A stretch of 46,895 bases of DNA from a bacterium UBP8_UBA817. Its GTDB lineage: Bacteria; Margulisbacteria; Marinamargulisbacteria; SXXA01; SICP01. The DNA lies in the NCBI GenBank assembly GCA_945888435.1, contig CAMCZW010000013.1, positions 1-46,895 on the forward strand, written 5' to 3'. Under the pieces are notes generated by a model. It saw only the letters and a program-made list of their open reading frames with translations. It searched no databases and had not been told where the DNA came from. Of the stretch, positions 34,266 through 43,600 are shown piece after piece; the first letter of the stretch is position 1; each line of letters starts with the position of its first letter. Made by a program: the position numbers and the translations under genes.

Positions 34266-37200
34266 ATGAGCTCAGGACACATTAGTGGATTGCGACATGT
34301 TTTTTTTAAGGGAAGTCAAGCGGTTGACCTTCCCACGGCTCAAAGAAAATTTGATCGATTTTCGGGGTCATCACAACTCAACCCTGAATTTTTAAAGCAA
34401 GTTTTTACTACTCTGATTGGTAAAATTTCATCCCAACCAGGCTCTAAGTACGGATCTGATGCTTTTTTAAGATTATTAGCATCGTTTATTGATCAATCCG
34501 ATTTAGCTCGAAGCGCATTTTCTCAACTTGATTTAAGTATTATCAACCAATTGCCTAAGCCTTTCTTTAGAGAATTGAGGCCTATGTCTCTTTGTAAATT
34601 TCAGATCGATCATTTTAATGCGATTTCTAGTCATTTAGATGATATGCAGATTAGGGCTATGTTGGTTTTAAAGTCTAATCAAACGATTTCTTTCTTTGAT
34701 CGGTTTGATCGCCCTGCTTTGATGAATTTACTAGATTTTTATTTTAAAAACCCTACTAATTTGCCTTCTACTGAAGTAGATACGCTGGCTATGGCAGCAA
34801 GAGTTGCATCTCCTCGTGTCTCTATTGCTTGGGCAGCAGTCTTGGGTGATGAAACAGATAGTGAAGCGGATAGGCCATCTGCACGCACTGCCAAAAATTT
34901 AATAATTAAACCATTAAAAGACTATTTTAAGTTTGGAGATAGCGTTAATTTTGATCCTCACTATCTGGGGAATCCGATGGATCCGAGTGATCATGGTGTT
35001 GTATATCCAGCTTCTCCGGGTTGTTTTGAAATGGTTGTGGTTGATCATCATAATCAATGTCACTCGATCCCTTTAAAGTTTGTAAATGAGTGTTGGGTTG
35101 CTAAGGAAACGGGACTTGGTCTAGATCTTCAGTTGACGCTTAGTGGTTTTTTTATGAGGGCGGAAGGGCTTCAATTTTCAGATTGCCACCTAAAGCCTGA
35201 GTTTGGGCTTCCTCAAGGGCTAAAATTTTTTCATGGAGAAATTCCACCTAAGCTACTTGCCGAGCATGTGGGGAGTGTGGTGATGACTCCTCCTGATGGA
35301 TTGTCGCTTGTATTGTGTCGAGCATCTTATGACATTGTTGCTTTACCCATTGCTAAAAATGGTGACCATTGGCAAGTAGTCTCAAGTGGAATGCGTTTAG
35401 AGGATGAGCTCTATTTTCATGATATTGCTAGGGCTACTGTTCGTTCTTATGACCCTAATCTGGTTATGGATGCGTTGACTTGTATCCGGTCTTTTGATGA
35501 TATGGTTTTGGGGATTCGCGACAGTTTGCCACAGACTAGGGCAGGATTTGATGGTCAAGATCTAGATGCCTTGGTCGCCTTAAAGAAAGCAGATAAAACC
35601 TCAGGAGAGCGAAATTTTGCGCAACTTTCAAAGTTGGTTACAAAGATTTTATGTCACATTGACCCGTCGTTAAGTAGTGTTTTAAGTAAACTGCTTTCAG
35701 ATAAGGCATACTCTAAAGATGCGACACTTCGATCTTATTTATTTGACTATGCGATATTACTTTTGGATACGCTTAAAAAAGACAATGGTAAAGATCAGTG
35801 TTTGGAAGCGTTGAAGAGTTGGCCAAAAGGGGCAAATTGGGCATGTGCAGATGGGGCTAAGCAGGAATTAGAAGCGGCAATTGCTGAAATTTCGGATCCT
35901 CAGGTAAGGTTGATGTCTCGATTTTTAGCTGGTAAAGCAGGAAGTGTGGATCTTTCGTACATACCTGAAGGGAATCAAATTCATATTCGTGGAGCTTTAC
36001 AGCTTGCCATGGGGGTTTCGGTTGAGGCTATGAAACTAAAAGATGTTAATGCCTATGGTACAAATATGTATTTATCGGTTCGAGATATTAAAACGGTGAA
36101 TCGTGATTTTAGAATTTTTTTATCGGATCAACTTCAACATATCTATCAGATGCTTCATCAAGATCCTCTAGACGCTACTCATTTGGCCCCATTATCCCAA
36201 AATCATGTTTTTCGACTCATGTGTTCTGATCCAGATCCTCATGGGATTATAAAATTTTTATCAGATCAAAAAATTCTATTGGATGCTGATGAGGGGACTT
36301 CTTTTGCACATCCCCTGCCTGTTGATGTAATCAGTCGTGAAACTAGGGCATTAGGGCTTGGCCCAGAGGTGAGTGTTGTACAGCTATTTCAAAAAAGTGT
36401 TTGTTTTGACATTACTGCTCCGGACCTTTCCGCACAACAAAGATCAAGATTGGAGATTGAGCTTGAAGAGATTTCAACAAGCTTACACGAATATCGCCCG
36501 CTTAATTCTGATGAAATTAAATCGTGTTTAGAGGCATGTAAATTCACTTCTTCACAGCTGACTGTTACAGAAAGGGTGGTCCTGCAACATTTAAACCAGT
36601 TTGGTTATGTGGGTGTTGATCCTGATCGTCAGGCCTTGCTAGAGCAACGGCTTAAGGATGAGTTGTCCCATCTTCCCTTTGTTCGGTTTTTGGAAGTGTT
36701 GGGTCAGAAACAGGGTTCATTGTTCACGTCTGGCTTAGCAGCGAATGATGCTGATTCTTTTGTTTTTGACTATCATGATGATTTTATGTGTGGAGAGTTT
36801 AAACTTAATCTGCATAGGTTGTTTACAATTTTAAATCCTTTGACTTTAGAGACTCTCCCTACTCTTGGTCAGTATCGTAGTGCTATTGACTGTGCTATTT
36901 TGATTCTTGAAAACCATCCGGATTCTAGCAAGTATCTTGCGATGAGCTTGATTATTCTATTCAACAATAAAAGCAAAGATAAAAGATTCTCTTTTGATGA
37001 CTTTCGCAACTTACTTTCTAAGCGTGGCTTTTTAGATCCATTGATGGAAAGCCGAGTGAGTTATTTTGAACATTTATTTGACGTTAGGGCTTTAGATCAA
37101 GTTGATTTTACTACTGCTTGTGCATATAATCTTCAAGAGGCTTTATTAGAATATAATGCTCCAAGGCGGGCTTTTGCCAATCAAGATCCTAATTTTGATC

Positions 37201-37490
37201 AGGCTACTCTTAATGGGTCATTTCTTTTTTTGAATCCTGACGCAAAAGAGTATGTGTTTGGTTTAATGTCCTCTGATCATCGCATTGAAGTAATGAAATT
37301 CTTATTTGAGATGCTTAGTGATGAAATTGATTCTGATACCACGTCATTTGCAAAGTTGTGGATGTGTGATCCTAAATTTTGCCAGGACTTGATTTCGTTT
37401 GGACTACCTACCCTTAATCAGGTCGAGAGAGACGCCTTTATTGAAAAGGCTAAAACAAATTTCCCTAAATTTCCTGGTAGATATTTTTAG
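34266..37490 (+). CDS. Unrecognised large protein, 1,074 aa
   Basis: I do not recognise this gene. AAGGA lies 7 nt before the ATG. There is no signal peptide or membrane segment. The N-terminal ~170 residues are helical and resemble in character the start of the 2,937-aa protein (short polar lead, then a Leu-rich helical block; LNPEFLKQVFTTLIGKI...LRLLASFI). Residues about 225-400 look beta-rich (HGVVYPASPGCFEMVVVDHH, CHSIPLKFVNECWV, SLVLCRASYDIVALPI), as in a small insertion domain. From 400 to the end it is again helical, with several Phe/Leu-Asp-Pro motifs. No catalytic signature is evident. Its stop codon directly abuts that of the convergent tsaB, leaving no intergenic base. Confidence 0.85.
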   Translation: MSSGHISGLRHVFFKGSQAVDLPTAQRKFDRFSGSSQLNPEFLKQVFTTLIGKISSQPGSKYGSDAFLRLLASFIDQSDLARSAFSQLDLSIINQLPKPFFRELRPMSLCKFQIDHFNAISSHLDDMQIRAMLVLKSNQTISFFDRFDRPALMNLLDFYFKNPTNLPSTEVDTLAMAARVASPRVSIAWAAVLGDETDSEADRPSARTAKNLIIKPLKDYFKFGDSVNFDPHYLGNPMDPSDHGVVYPASPGCFEMVVVDHHNQCHSIPLKFVNECWVAKETGLGLDLQLTLSGFFMRAEGLQFSDCHLKPEFGLPQGLKFFHGEIPPKLLAEHVGSVVMTPPDGLSLVLCRASYDIVALPIAKNGDHWQVVSSGMRLEDELYFHDIARATVRSYDPNLVMDALTCIRSFDDMVLGIRDSLPQTRAGFDGQDLDALVALKKADKTSGERNFAQLSKLVTKILCHIDPSLSSVLSKLLSDKAYSKDATLRSYLFDYAILLLDTLKKDNGKDQCLEALKSWPKGANWACADGAKQELEAAIAEISDPQVRLMSRFLAGKAGSVDLSYIPEGNQIHIRGALQLAMGVSVEAMKLKDVNAYGTNMYLSVRDIKTVNRDFRIFLSDQLQHIYQMLHQDPLDATHLAPLSQNHVFRLMCSDPDPHGIIKFLSDQKILLDADEGTSFAHPLPVDVISRETRALGLGPEVSVVQLFQKSVCFDITAPDLSAQQRSRLEIELEEISTSLHEYRPLNSDEIKSCLEACKFTSSQLTVTERVVLQHLNQFGYVGVDPDRQALLEQRLKDELSHLPFVRFLEVLGQKQGSLFTSGLAANDADSFVFDYHDDFMCGEFKLNLHRLFTILNPLTLETLPTLGQYRSAIDCAILILENHPDSSKYLAMSLIILFNNKSKDKRFSFDDFRNLLSKRGFLDPLMESRVSYFEHLFDVRALDQVDFTTACAYNLQEALLEYNAPRRAFANQDPNFDQATLNGSFLFLNPDAKEYVFGLMSSDHRIEVMKFLFEMLSDEIDSDTTSFAKLWMCDPKFCQDLISFGLPTLNQVERDAFIEKAKTNFPKFPGRYF

Positions 37491-38129
37491 TTATACTCTG
37501 GGCTCAGAATAGATCGGTAAAATGAGTTTTTGAGTGGCGGCTACCTTTTGAGTGTGAGTAAGTATTGCATCAATGGTTAAGGCTTTGGGATGACAGCTGA
37601 TTACGCCAGAGCTTAGTAATTGATCTTGAATGGAGTCATAGCCTTGTCCAATGATGGAAATGGGTTCTTTAAATTGATGACATTTTTTAAGCATGCTTTC
37701 CAGTGGCCAGGTGAAATCCTGAGTCATTCGATGGATGCTTCTGCCATCTGACGAAAATAGAGCGGCGTTGACATCATATTTGGTGCGGGGGAGCGACATA
37801 ATAAAAATACCCCGTGATGTGATGGATTGATGTGCGAGAAGCTCAAGACTTGAAAATCCAATGAGTGGTGTTTGATTGACTTGGTTTAATGTGTTGGCTA
37901 GGGTGCATGCGATTCGGGTGCCGGTGTAGCTACCTGGACCTTGGACGACCCCTATTTTTTGAATGTCTTTGAGGGTGTATCCATGGCGTGAGAGAAGTTG
38001 GTCGATATCATCGATTAATGATTCTGTCCTGGCAAAATCATTGGAAAATTCTAACGTGAGTCGTCCTTTTGGAGAGTGGATGCCCACTCCGTAATTGGGG
38101 ACAGAGAGATTGAGTGCAAGACTTAACAT
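37491..38129 (-). CDS. tsaB: tRNA threonylcarbamoyladenosine synthesis protein TsaB
   Basis: Partner of TsaD in the complex that makes the essential t6A37 of ANN-decoding tRNAs. The 212-residue protein shows the ASKHA-fold start MLSLALNLSVPNYGVGI and the family signature GPGSYTGTRIA (64-74), in place of the usual GPGSFTGLRI. Length is normal. It lies 28 nt after the kinase-like gene on the same strand. GATAAT stands 6 nt before the ATG with no ribosome site, so it may have its own leaderless start. tsaD, tsaC and tsaE are not in the window. Confidence 0.92.
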   Translation of the reverse strand: MLSLALNLSVPNYGVGIHSPKGRLTLEFSNDFARTESLIDDIDQLLSRHGYTLKDIQKIGVVQGPGSYTGTRIACTLANTLNQVNQTPLIGFSSLELLAHQSITSRGIFIMSLPRTKYDVNAALFSSDGRSIHRMTQDFTWPLESMLKKCHQFKEPISIIGQGYDSIQDQLLSSGVISCHPKALTIDAILTHTQKVAATQKLILPIYSEPRV

Positions 38130-38156
38130 TTGGGGATTATCCTACTTTAGTTGCAG

Positions 38157-39569
38157 TTATTGAGAAAGATTTTTTTTAAGGGTTTCCCATCGATTGATTG
38201 CGGCGTATCTGCTGATGGGGTCCATGAGAGGGATGATGGTTTGAGTGGCTTTGGCAGGCGGAAGCTGGATCCCGAAATGTGCGGCTAAGAGAATGCGGGT
38301 GATGCCCTCATTTTCAAGTGTGGTGTCGCTGTAATAGATCACGGGGATTTGGAGAAGATCTGAAATAGTTTGGCGGATGGAGATATGGGATGCGAGTGGG
38401 CCGGTTAAATTGATTTCTTTGATTTGGATATTTGGAAATTGATGAGAGATCAGGAGTGCGGTGTCGTACCCGATACTGAGGAGGTAAGCGGTGATAAGTT
38501 CGTCGGTGGTGGTACTTTCGGAGACACCTAGGATGGCTAGTTTTGGGAGGACGGTTGAAATAAGAGTGGTTTTACCGTCGATTGGGATGATGGTGATGGG
38601 GTTGTAGGTGGTTTCAAGGGGGCTTCCATTGATCCACTCGGGTAGAGGGGAGGGGACTTGGTAGGTTAGCTTTTCTGCGGTTTGCAGGACTGTTTTGGTG
38701 GGGAGTGCTATTTTTTCAAGTTGGGTATTTTGAACAGGTTGTGAGGCTTGGATAAAGATGTCGGTTGTCGTGTCTAACCGAATGAGACCTGATTGGGACG
38801 TGGTCTTTCTGATCGCTTCGTGAAGGGCATTGAGCGAGGTGCTGACTGCGAGAATTGGGATGTCGTCTTCTAATGGGAAAAATCCTTTGGTTACCCCAAA
38901 ATGGGATAAGTCCGCTTTGACTTTTGGGAACGTAATTGCGCTTAACTCACATTCTTTAATGAGTAATTTGTCCCATGCTGATTCTGATAAATTAAATAAT
39001 CCGGTGGATACTGTGTGAGACAGGCTTGAAAGGTATTGGGCTTGTTGGGTCAGATGGTAAATCCACCAGGTATCGAGGCTGCCGATTTTCCATTGTTTGG
39101 GATTGGGTTTTATTTTGGATTTGAGGGTATTTAATTGGGCTTTTAGGATGACAATCGGAAGTGTGGGGGTGAGCTGTTGTCCGGTAACTTCTCGGATATG
39201 CTGATCGAGTTTGCTTTTTTTGAATTCCTGGACGGATTGATGAGTGTTAAGGGTGTCGGTGTGACTGGATATTGGAGTATGGGTTTCTGAGTCCCAAATC
39301 ACCATAGTGGGGGCATTGGTCCAAATGCCGATGGCATCAATTTTAATTTTTTTAGGGACTTTTTTGAGCGCCTTGGTAATGCAGGCTCTTAATGTATAAA
39401 TTAATTCAAGAGGGTCGGCCAAATGGGGGTGCTTTGTATGGGCAAGGATCTGGTCGGCACTTGCGATGCATTTTCCTTTATAGTCATATACTGCCGCTTG
39501 ACTGACATTACCGTTTTGGCTGACTACGATGAGATGGCCTTTTTTTGTGGAAGTTATCTGTGTTGTCAT
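38157..39569 (-). CDS. Degenerate glycerol-kinase-like FGGY protein (probable pseudokinase)
   Basis: A 470-residue protein that follows glycerol kinase through its length: AIGIWTNAPTMVIWDSETHTPI (79-100) aligns with the GlpK [22 protein letters not shown] region, KIGSLDTWWIYHLT (161-174) with GTVDTWLIWKMT, and STGLFNLSESAWDKLLI with the following block. The key residues are lost. The N-terminal phosphate loop DQGTTSSR is replaced by SQNGNVSQ (17-24), the substrate-binding Arg-Glu is replaced by Ala-Pro (86-87), and the catalytic Asp of GDQQAAL is replaced by Ser245. The frame is intact over 1.4 kb, so it looks maintained, perhaps for binding or structural duty. It is upstream of tsaB and divergent from yebC. 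Confidence 0.8.
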   Translation of the reverse strand: MTTQITSTKKGHLIVVSQNGNVSQAAVYDYKGKCIASADQILAHTKHPHLADPLELIYTLRACITKALKKVPKKIKIDAIGIWTNAPTMVIWDSETHTPISSHTDTLNTHQSVQEFKKSKLDQHIREVTGQQLTPTLPIVILKAQLNTLKSKIKPNPKQWKIGSLDTWWIYHLTQQAQYLSSLSHTVSTGLFNLSESAWDKLLIKECELSAITFPKVKADLSHFGVTKGFFPLEDDIPILAVSTSLNALHEAIRKTTSQSGLIRLDTTTDIFIQASQPVQNTQLEKIALPTKTVLQTAEKLTYQVPSPLPEWINGSPLETTYNPITIIPIDGKTTLISTVLPKLAILGVSESTTTDELITAYLLSIGYDTALLISHQFPNIQIKEINLTGPLASHISIRQTISDLLQIPVIYYSDTTLENEGITRILLAAHFGIQLPPAKATQTIIPLMDPISRYAAINRWETLKKNLSQ

Positions 39570-39626
39570 ATGGTGTTTTGCACTTCAATCTTTACGGTTT
39601 AATTTACTCTATGGTATCAGTATCCT

Positions 39627-40346
39627 ATGTCCGGTCATAATAAATGGTCTCAAATTAAACATAAGAAAGCAAAAACAGATGCTCAGAAAGGGCAGGCTTT
39701 CTCTAAGGTTGTGCGTGAAATCACAATTGCCGTTAAGTTAGGCGGCGGAACTGATCCCTCGGCGAATAACCGATTGCGGATGGCGCTTCAAAAAGCCAAA
39801 GAAGTGAATATGCCGAGTGAAAATATTAAACGGGCCATTCAAAAAGGCGATGGAGCGGGCGACTCATCCTCCTATGAAGAAGTTGTTTTTGAAGGCTATG
39901 GAATTAATGGTGTGGCCATTATGGTTGAAGCTTTAACGGATAATCGTAATCGCACGGTGCCTAATATGAGACTTATTTTTGGTAAGTATGGCGGTAATCT
40001 TGGGACTCCAGGTGCGGTATCTTATTTGTTTGATCATAAAGCGTTGTTTGTATTTCCTCCTCTTTCTAATGAATCCGATATTATGGAAGTGGCTTTAGAT
40101 TTGGATGCGGATGATGTGAGTCTTCAGGATGATGGGTCTATTGAGGTTGTTATGCCCCCTGACCGATATCTTGATGCTGTAGATGCGTTTGCTAAGGCGT
40201 CACTTGAATATGCCCATGGTGCAGTTGAAATGATTCCTCAAACGACAGTGACTCTTACTGGAAAAGACTATGAAATGACTGAGAAATTATTGGAATCTCT
40301 TGAAGCTGATGAGGATGTTCAGGCTGTTTATTCTAATCTAGCCTGA
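39627..40346 (+). CDS. yebC: YebC/PmpR-family protein (TACO1)
   Basis: A 239-residue cytosolic protein. It begins with the diagnostic MSGHNKWSQIKHKKAKTDAQKG and continues with FSKVVREITIAVKLGG, NNRLRMALQKAKEVNMPSENIKRAIQKG and YEGYG-type (FEGYGINGVAIMVEALTDNRNRT). The length is standard. The family was long called a transcriptional regulator; members including TACO1 act on translating ribosomes at proline-rich stretches. Its start has no ribosome site. It diverges from the kinase-like gene with 57 nt between. Confidence 0.96.
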   Translation: MSGHNKWSQIKHKKAKTDAQKGQAFSKVVREITIAVKLGGGTDPSANNRLRMALQKAKEVNMPSENIKRAIQKGDGAGDSSSYEEVVFEGYGINGVAIMVEALTDNRNRTVPNMRLIFGKYGGNLGTPGAVSYLFDHKALFVFPPLSNESDIMEVALDLDADDVSLQDDGSIEVVMPPDRYLDAVDAFAKASLEYAHGAVEMIPQTTVTLTGKDYEMTEKLLESLEADEDVQAVYSNLA

Positions 40347-40364
40347 AGTTTACCCTCCCCCAAC

Positions 40365-40586
40365 CCCCTCCCTAGACTACCCATTACCCATAAGTCTGAA
40401 TTTAGTGTTAAAACTCATGTTTATATTCCTCTGGTCTAAGGTAACACTCACCCACCAACCTCCCTCTCTATTCTAAAGAGGGAGGCTTAGAATCTCGTAA
40501 CCCTTTAAAAGTCCCTCTTTTGAAAAGAGAGGGATTTAGGGTGAGTGTTATCTGGACTTATGGGTAATGGGTAGTCTAGGGAGGGG
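40365..40586. mobile_element. Nested inverted-repeat element, copy C
   Basis: The 334-nt yebC-to-surface-gene gap is filled by this. A perfect 32-bp inverted pair encloses it: left 40365-40396 (starting CCCCTCCCTAGACTACCC), right 40555-40586. Inside lies the MITE-like core, TAACACTCACCC at 40442 with GGGTGAGTGTTA ending at 40550, and hairpin arms CCCTCT..AGAGGG on each side. The outer arms are not those of copy A, so one element may sit inside another, or the family carries variable outer arms. No open frame. Confidence 0.78.
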
Positions 40587-40647
40587 TGCCCAAAAGGCGG
40601 GGAGGGTTTCTTGTTAACTGATGATTTCGTAACTTGCTTACTTTATG

Positions 40648-40674
40648 TATACTGGGGGAAGATTTTTTAGGTGG
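40648..40674 (+). promoter_or_regulatory. Promoter and ribosome site of the surface operon
   Basis: TATACT at 40648-40653 is a good -10 and AGGTGG at 40669-40674 is spaced 6 nt from the GTG at 40681. The -10 lies downstream of the ATG at 40645, which argues against that ATG as the start. Confidence 0.55.
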
Positions 40675-40680
40675 ATATTT

Positions 40681-43600
40681 GTGATATCAAATCGCTCTTT
40701 TTTCAGGATTATTTTTTTGGCGATTTCGCTGCTACTCCCTCAGGGTGTAGAGGCTGCAGCGACCGTTGCCGGAAGTGTCATCCATTCCGCTCGGGTTGCG
40801 CCTGTCGGCAGCGCGTCTTCTTCTCCTACTGAATATAATATTTTTCAACTTCGGGTATCTGCAACTGCAGCGGCTGAAACTTTGAGTTCAGTTCAAATTC
40901 GCAATATTTCTTCTGTGGTTCGCTTTGGAACTGGTATTTCTCGCGTACGGGTTTTTCATGATAGCGACGGAGTTACTGGTCTCGATACTTCAGCCGATAC
41001 AGTGGTTGGGAGTACTGTCTTTAATAATTTAACCCGTGGCAATGTATCGATTGATTTTAGAGATAGTATTAATACGATTGATGCGGGATCAAGTGCAACT
41101 TACTTTTTTGTATATGACATTGAGTCAGATGCGCCACTTTTACTGGATGAAGAGAGTACGACGACTAATATTGAGATGGTGTCGCTTCAGGCTCAAAGTG
41201 GGGTTGTTCCATTTTCTAATAATGCGACGGCTAACCTGATTACGATTTCTGGTATTAATTCACTTCAAGTGGAAGATGTGGCGCCAGATGTAGTTCTCCC
41301 AGGACAGGAAGGCGTTGCGATGTTGAAACTGACGGTACAACCTGTTGGTGAAAATATGACTAATCCGATGTTTATTCGGATTGATAATACTCAGGATAAT
41401 TTATCTCCTTCTAATGATGTGGCAGCTGGTATTAAGCGTGTTCACTTGTATTATCGTGATCCGACTCGTGAAGATATTTCTGCTCCGTTTAATATCGATC
41501 GAGATTTACTTTTACAAACTTTAGATTCTAGTGATTTTTTAGATAAGGGATCTTTTGCATTTACTGAATTAGAAAACCCCAGTAATCGGAGTGCTGATTT
41601 TACGTTTACAGATGGTGCCAACTATATTTTATTTGTAGTGTATGACGTTGGTGAAGATTTTAAAGTGGATGAGAATACTGAATTTGATGCAGAGTTAACA
41701 TCGTTTACAGGGACTGGGCAGCAATCTGAATTATTAATGACTGGGGATGTTCCTTCTCATGATCCGGGCAACTCGTTTGTCGCAGGGCTTACTTATGCGG
41801 ATGATCAGAGTCAAAGCCTTGTGTCTGATGACAATGTCTATGGTCAGGGAACGGTGGTTCCAATGTTTCAGTTTGTATTACGGGCGAATCATACGGATAT
41901 TACGGTTAATCGTATTGTGATTGATAACTTGGATGTTTTGAATGAATCTTCTGCGGCCACTGTTCCATTTATTACCAATACGACGGGGACTCAAGGAATT
42001 CGGCGTATTCAAGTATTTGATGATGCGAATGGGGATCAAGAATATGACGGCGAGGGTGCTGGAGATGTATTGGTTGCCGATTTGGTTTTGGATGGGACGC
42101 ATAATACTAATAAAGAGGCGATTCTTGAGATTGCCAGCTCTAATGGAATTTTGGTTGAAGAATTTGATGATGATGATCATGCGACTTATCCTCAAAATAA
42201 TGAGCGTAATTTATTTGTTCTTTATCATGTGGGGACTGGTGAAATTATTGAAGCAAGAGATTCATCTAACAACCCAAATGCAAGAGCGAGTACTTTTATT
42301 AAAAATGTACGCGGGATTTCCTCCGTCAGTGGCGCTGTGGTCACGATGAATTTAACTGGGACACTTCCGTTTTCATCGACTCCTTCTGCCCGTGTGGATT
42401 TACTTCAGTCTAATTTATATATTTCTGCTGTGACGTCGATTGCACCGGATCTTGCACTTCAAGGCGAGACGAAAGTCCCGATGCTATATGTTCAGATTCA
42501 ATCGGATTTACAAGGAGCATCAATTCCATCTGCGTCGGTGAGCATCCGAAATGCGGTGACCACTGGACTCAATCAGTTTTCTGGCCTTAATCTTGGGATT
42601 AGCCGAGTATGGCTTTACAGAGATGAAGATGGAGATCAAGCGTTAGATGATACTGATACATTGGTGGCATCTCGTCGGATTTCATCTTCGGATTCATCAA
42701 CACTGGTTACACTTTTTTCGGTTCCTTTTACTGTGGATCGGTTGCATAACTTTTTAGTGTTGTATGATGTTGGGCAACTTGCGGTCACAACCTCTAATAG
42801 CGCTCAGTCTCAATTGAGTAATATTGAATCGGATGGTGCGACTTCTCTTGTATTTTCGGGTGATCGTCCTGCCCCTGCGGTACCTGCATTGTTGGAAGTC
42901 GCGGCTAAACAACTTCGTGTGGATAAGGTGGAGGTACTATCGTCTTCTGCTTTTCCTACTTTTAATGTGAAGATTTCTTTAACCAATTTGTCGGATGAGG
43001 AGTTGTTTTTGGTGACTCCCAATGGAACAATTCCCCGGTTTTATTTGGCGAATGTGGGGGGCACGGATATTTCTTCTGAATTTGATTTGACGGTTAATAA
43101 TGCTCAAATTTTATCCCTTGCTGCAAGGGCCACTGGTTTTGTGCAGTATGGGGCTGTTGTGAAACGTCAGGTGTCTGAAGGGACAGTGATCGTCGATGCG
43201 TCTTCAGAGTATATCGCTCCATCAGGCCGTATTGCCTCAGTGAGTCGGTATTTTGGACCTGGTCAAACTTGGGTGTCTGGAGGCGTGATTACGGATTCCA
43301 TTTCTCTCCCAACCCCAGAAGACCCTATTGAAGGTGAGTATCCTAGCTATATTAAGTCCGTTAAAGTATCGACCACCGGTACTCCTGTAGATTTTCAGGA
43401 AGGGACTTCCATTCGTGCAGGAAGCAATATGATTATTCAGTTTCAAGATAAAGGATCGTCTGTGGATGGGGGTAGTTTGAATGTATTACTTAATGGAATT
43501 TCGATTCCTCGCCGTAGTACATCTGGTGAATTAAGCTCCGGAACCTTTTCTTATGATGAGGCTTTGGGTACGCTTACCGTTCAGGATTTAGGAGAGAACG

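Noticed and set aside
40645-40680. ATG at 40645 as start of the surface protein
   Set aside because: It has no ribosome site and lies upstream of a good -10; the GTG at 40681 has AGGTGG at 6 nt and a proper signal peptide.
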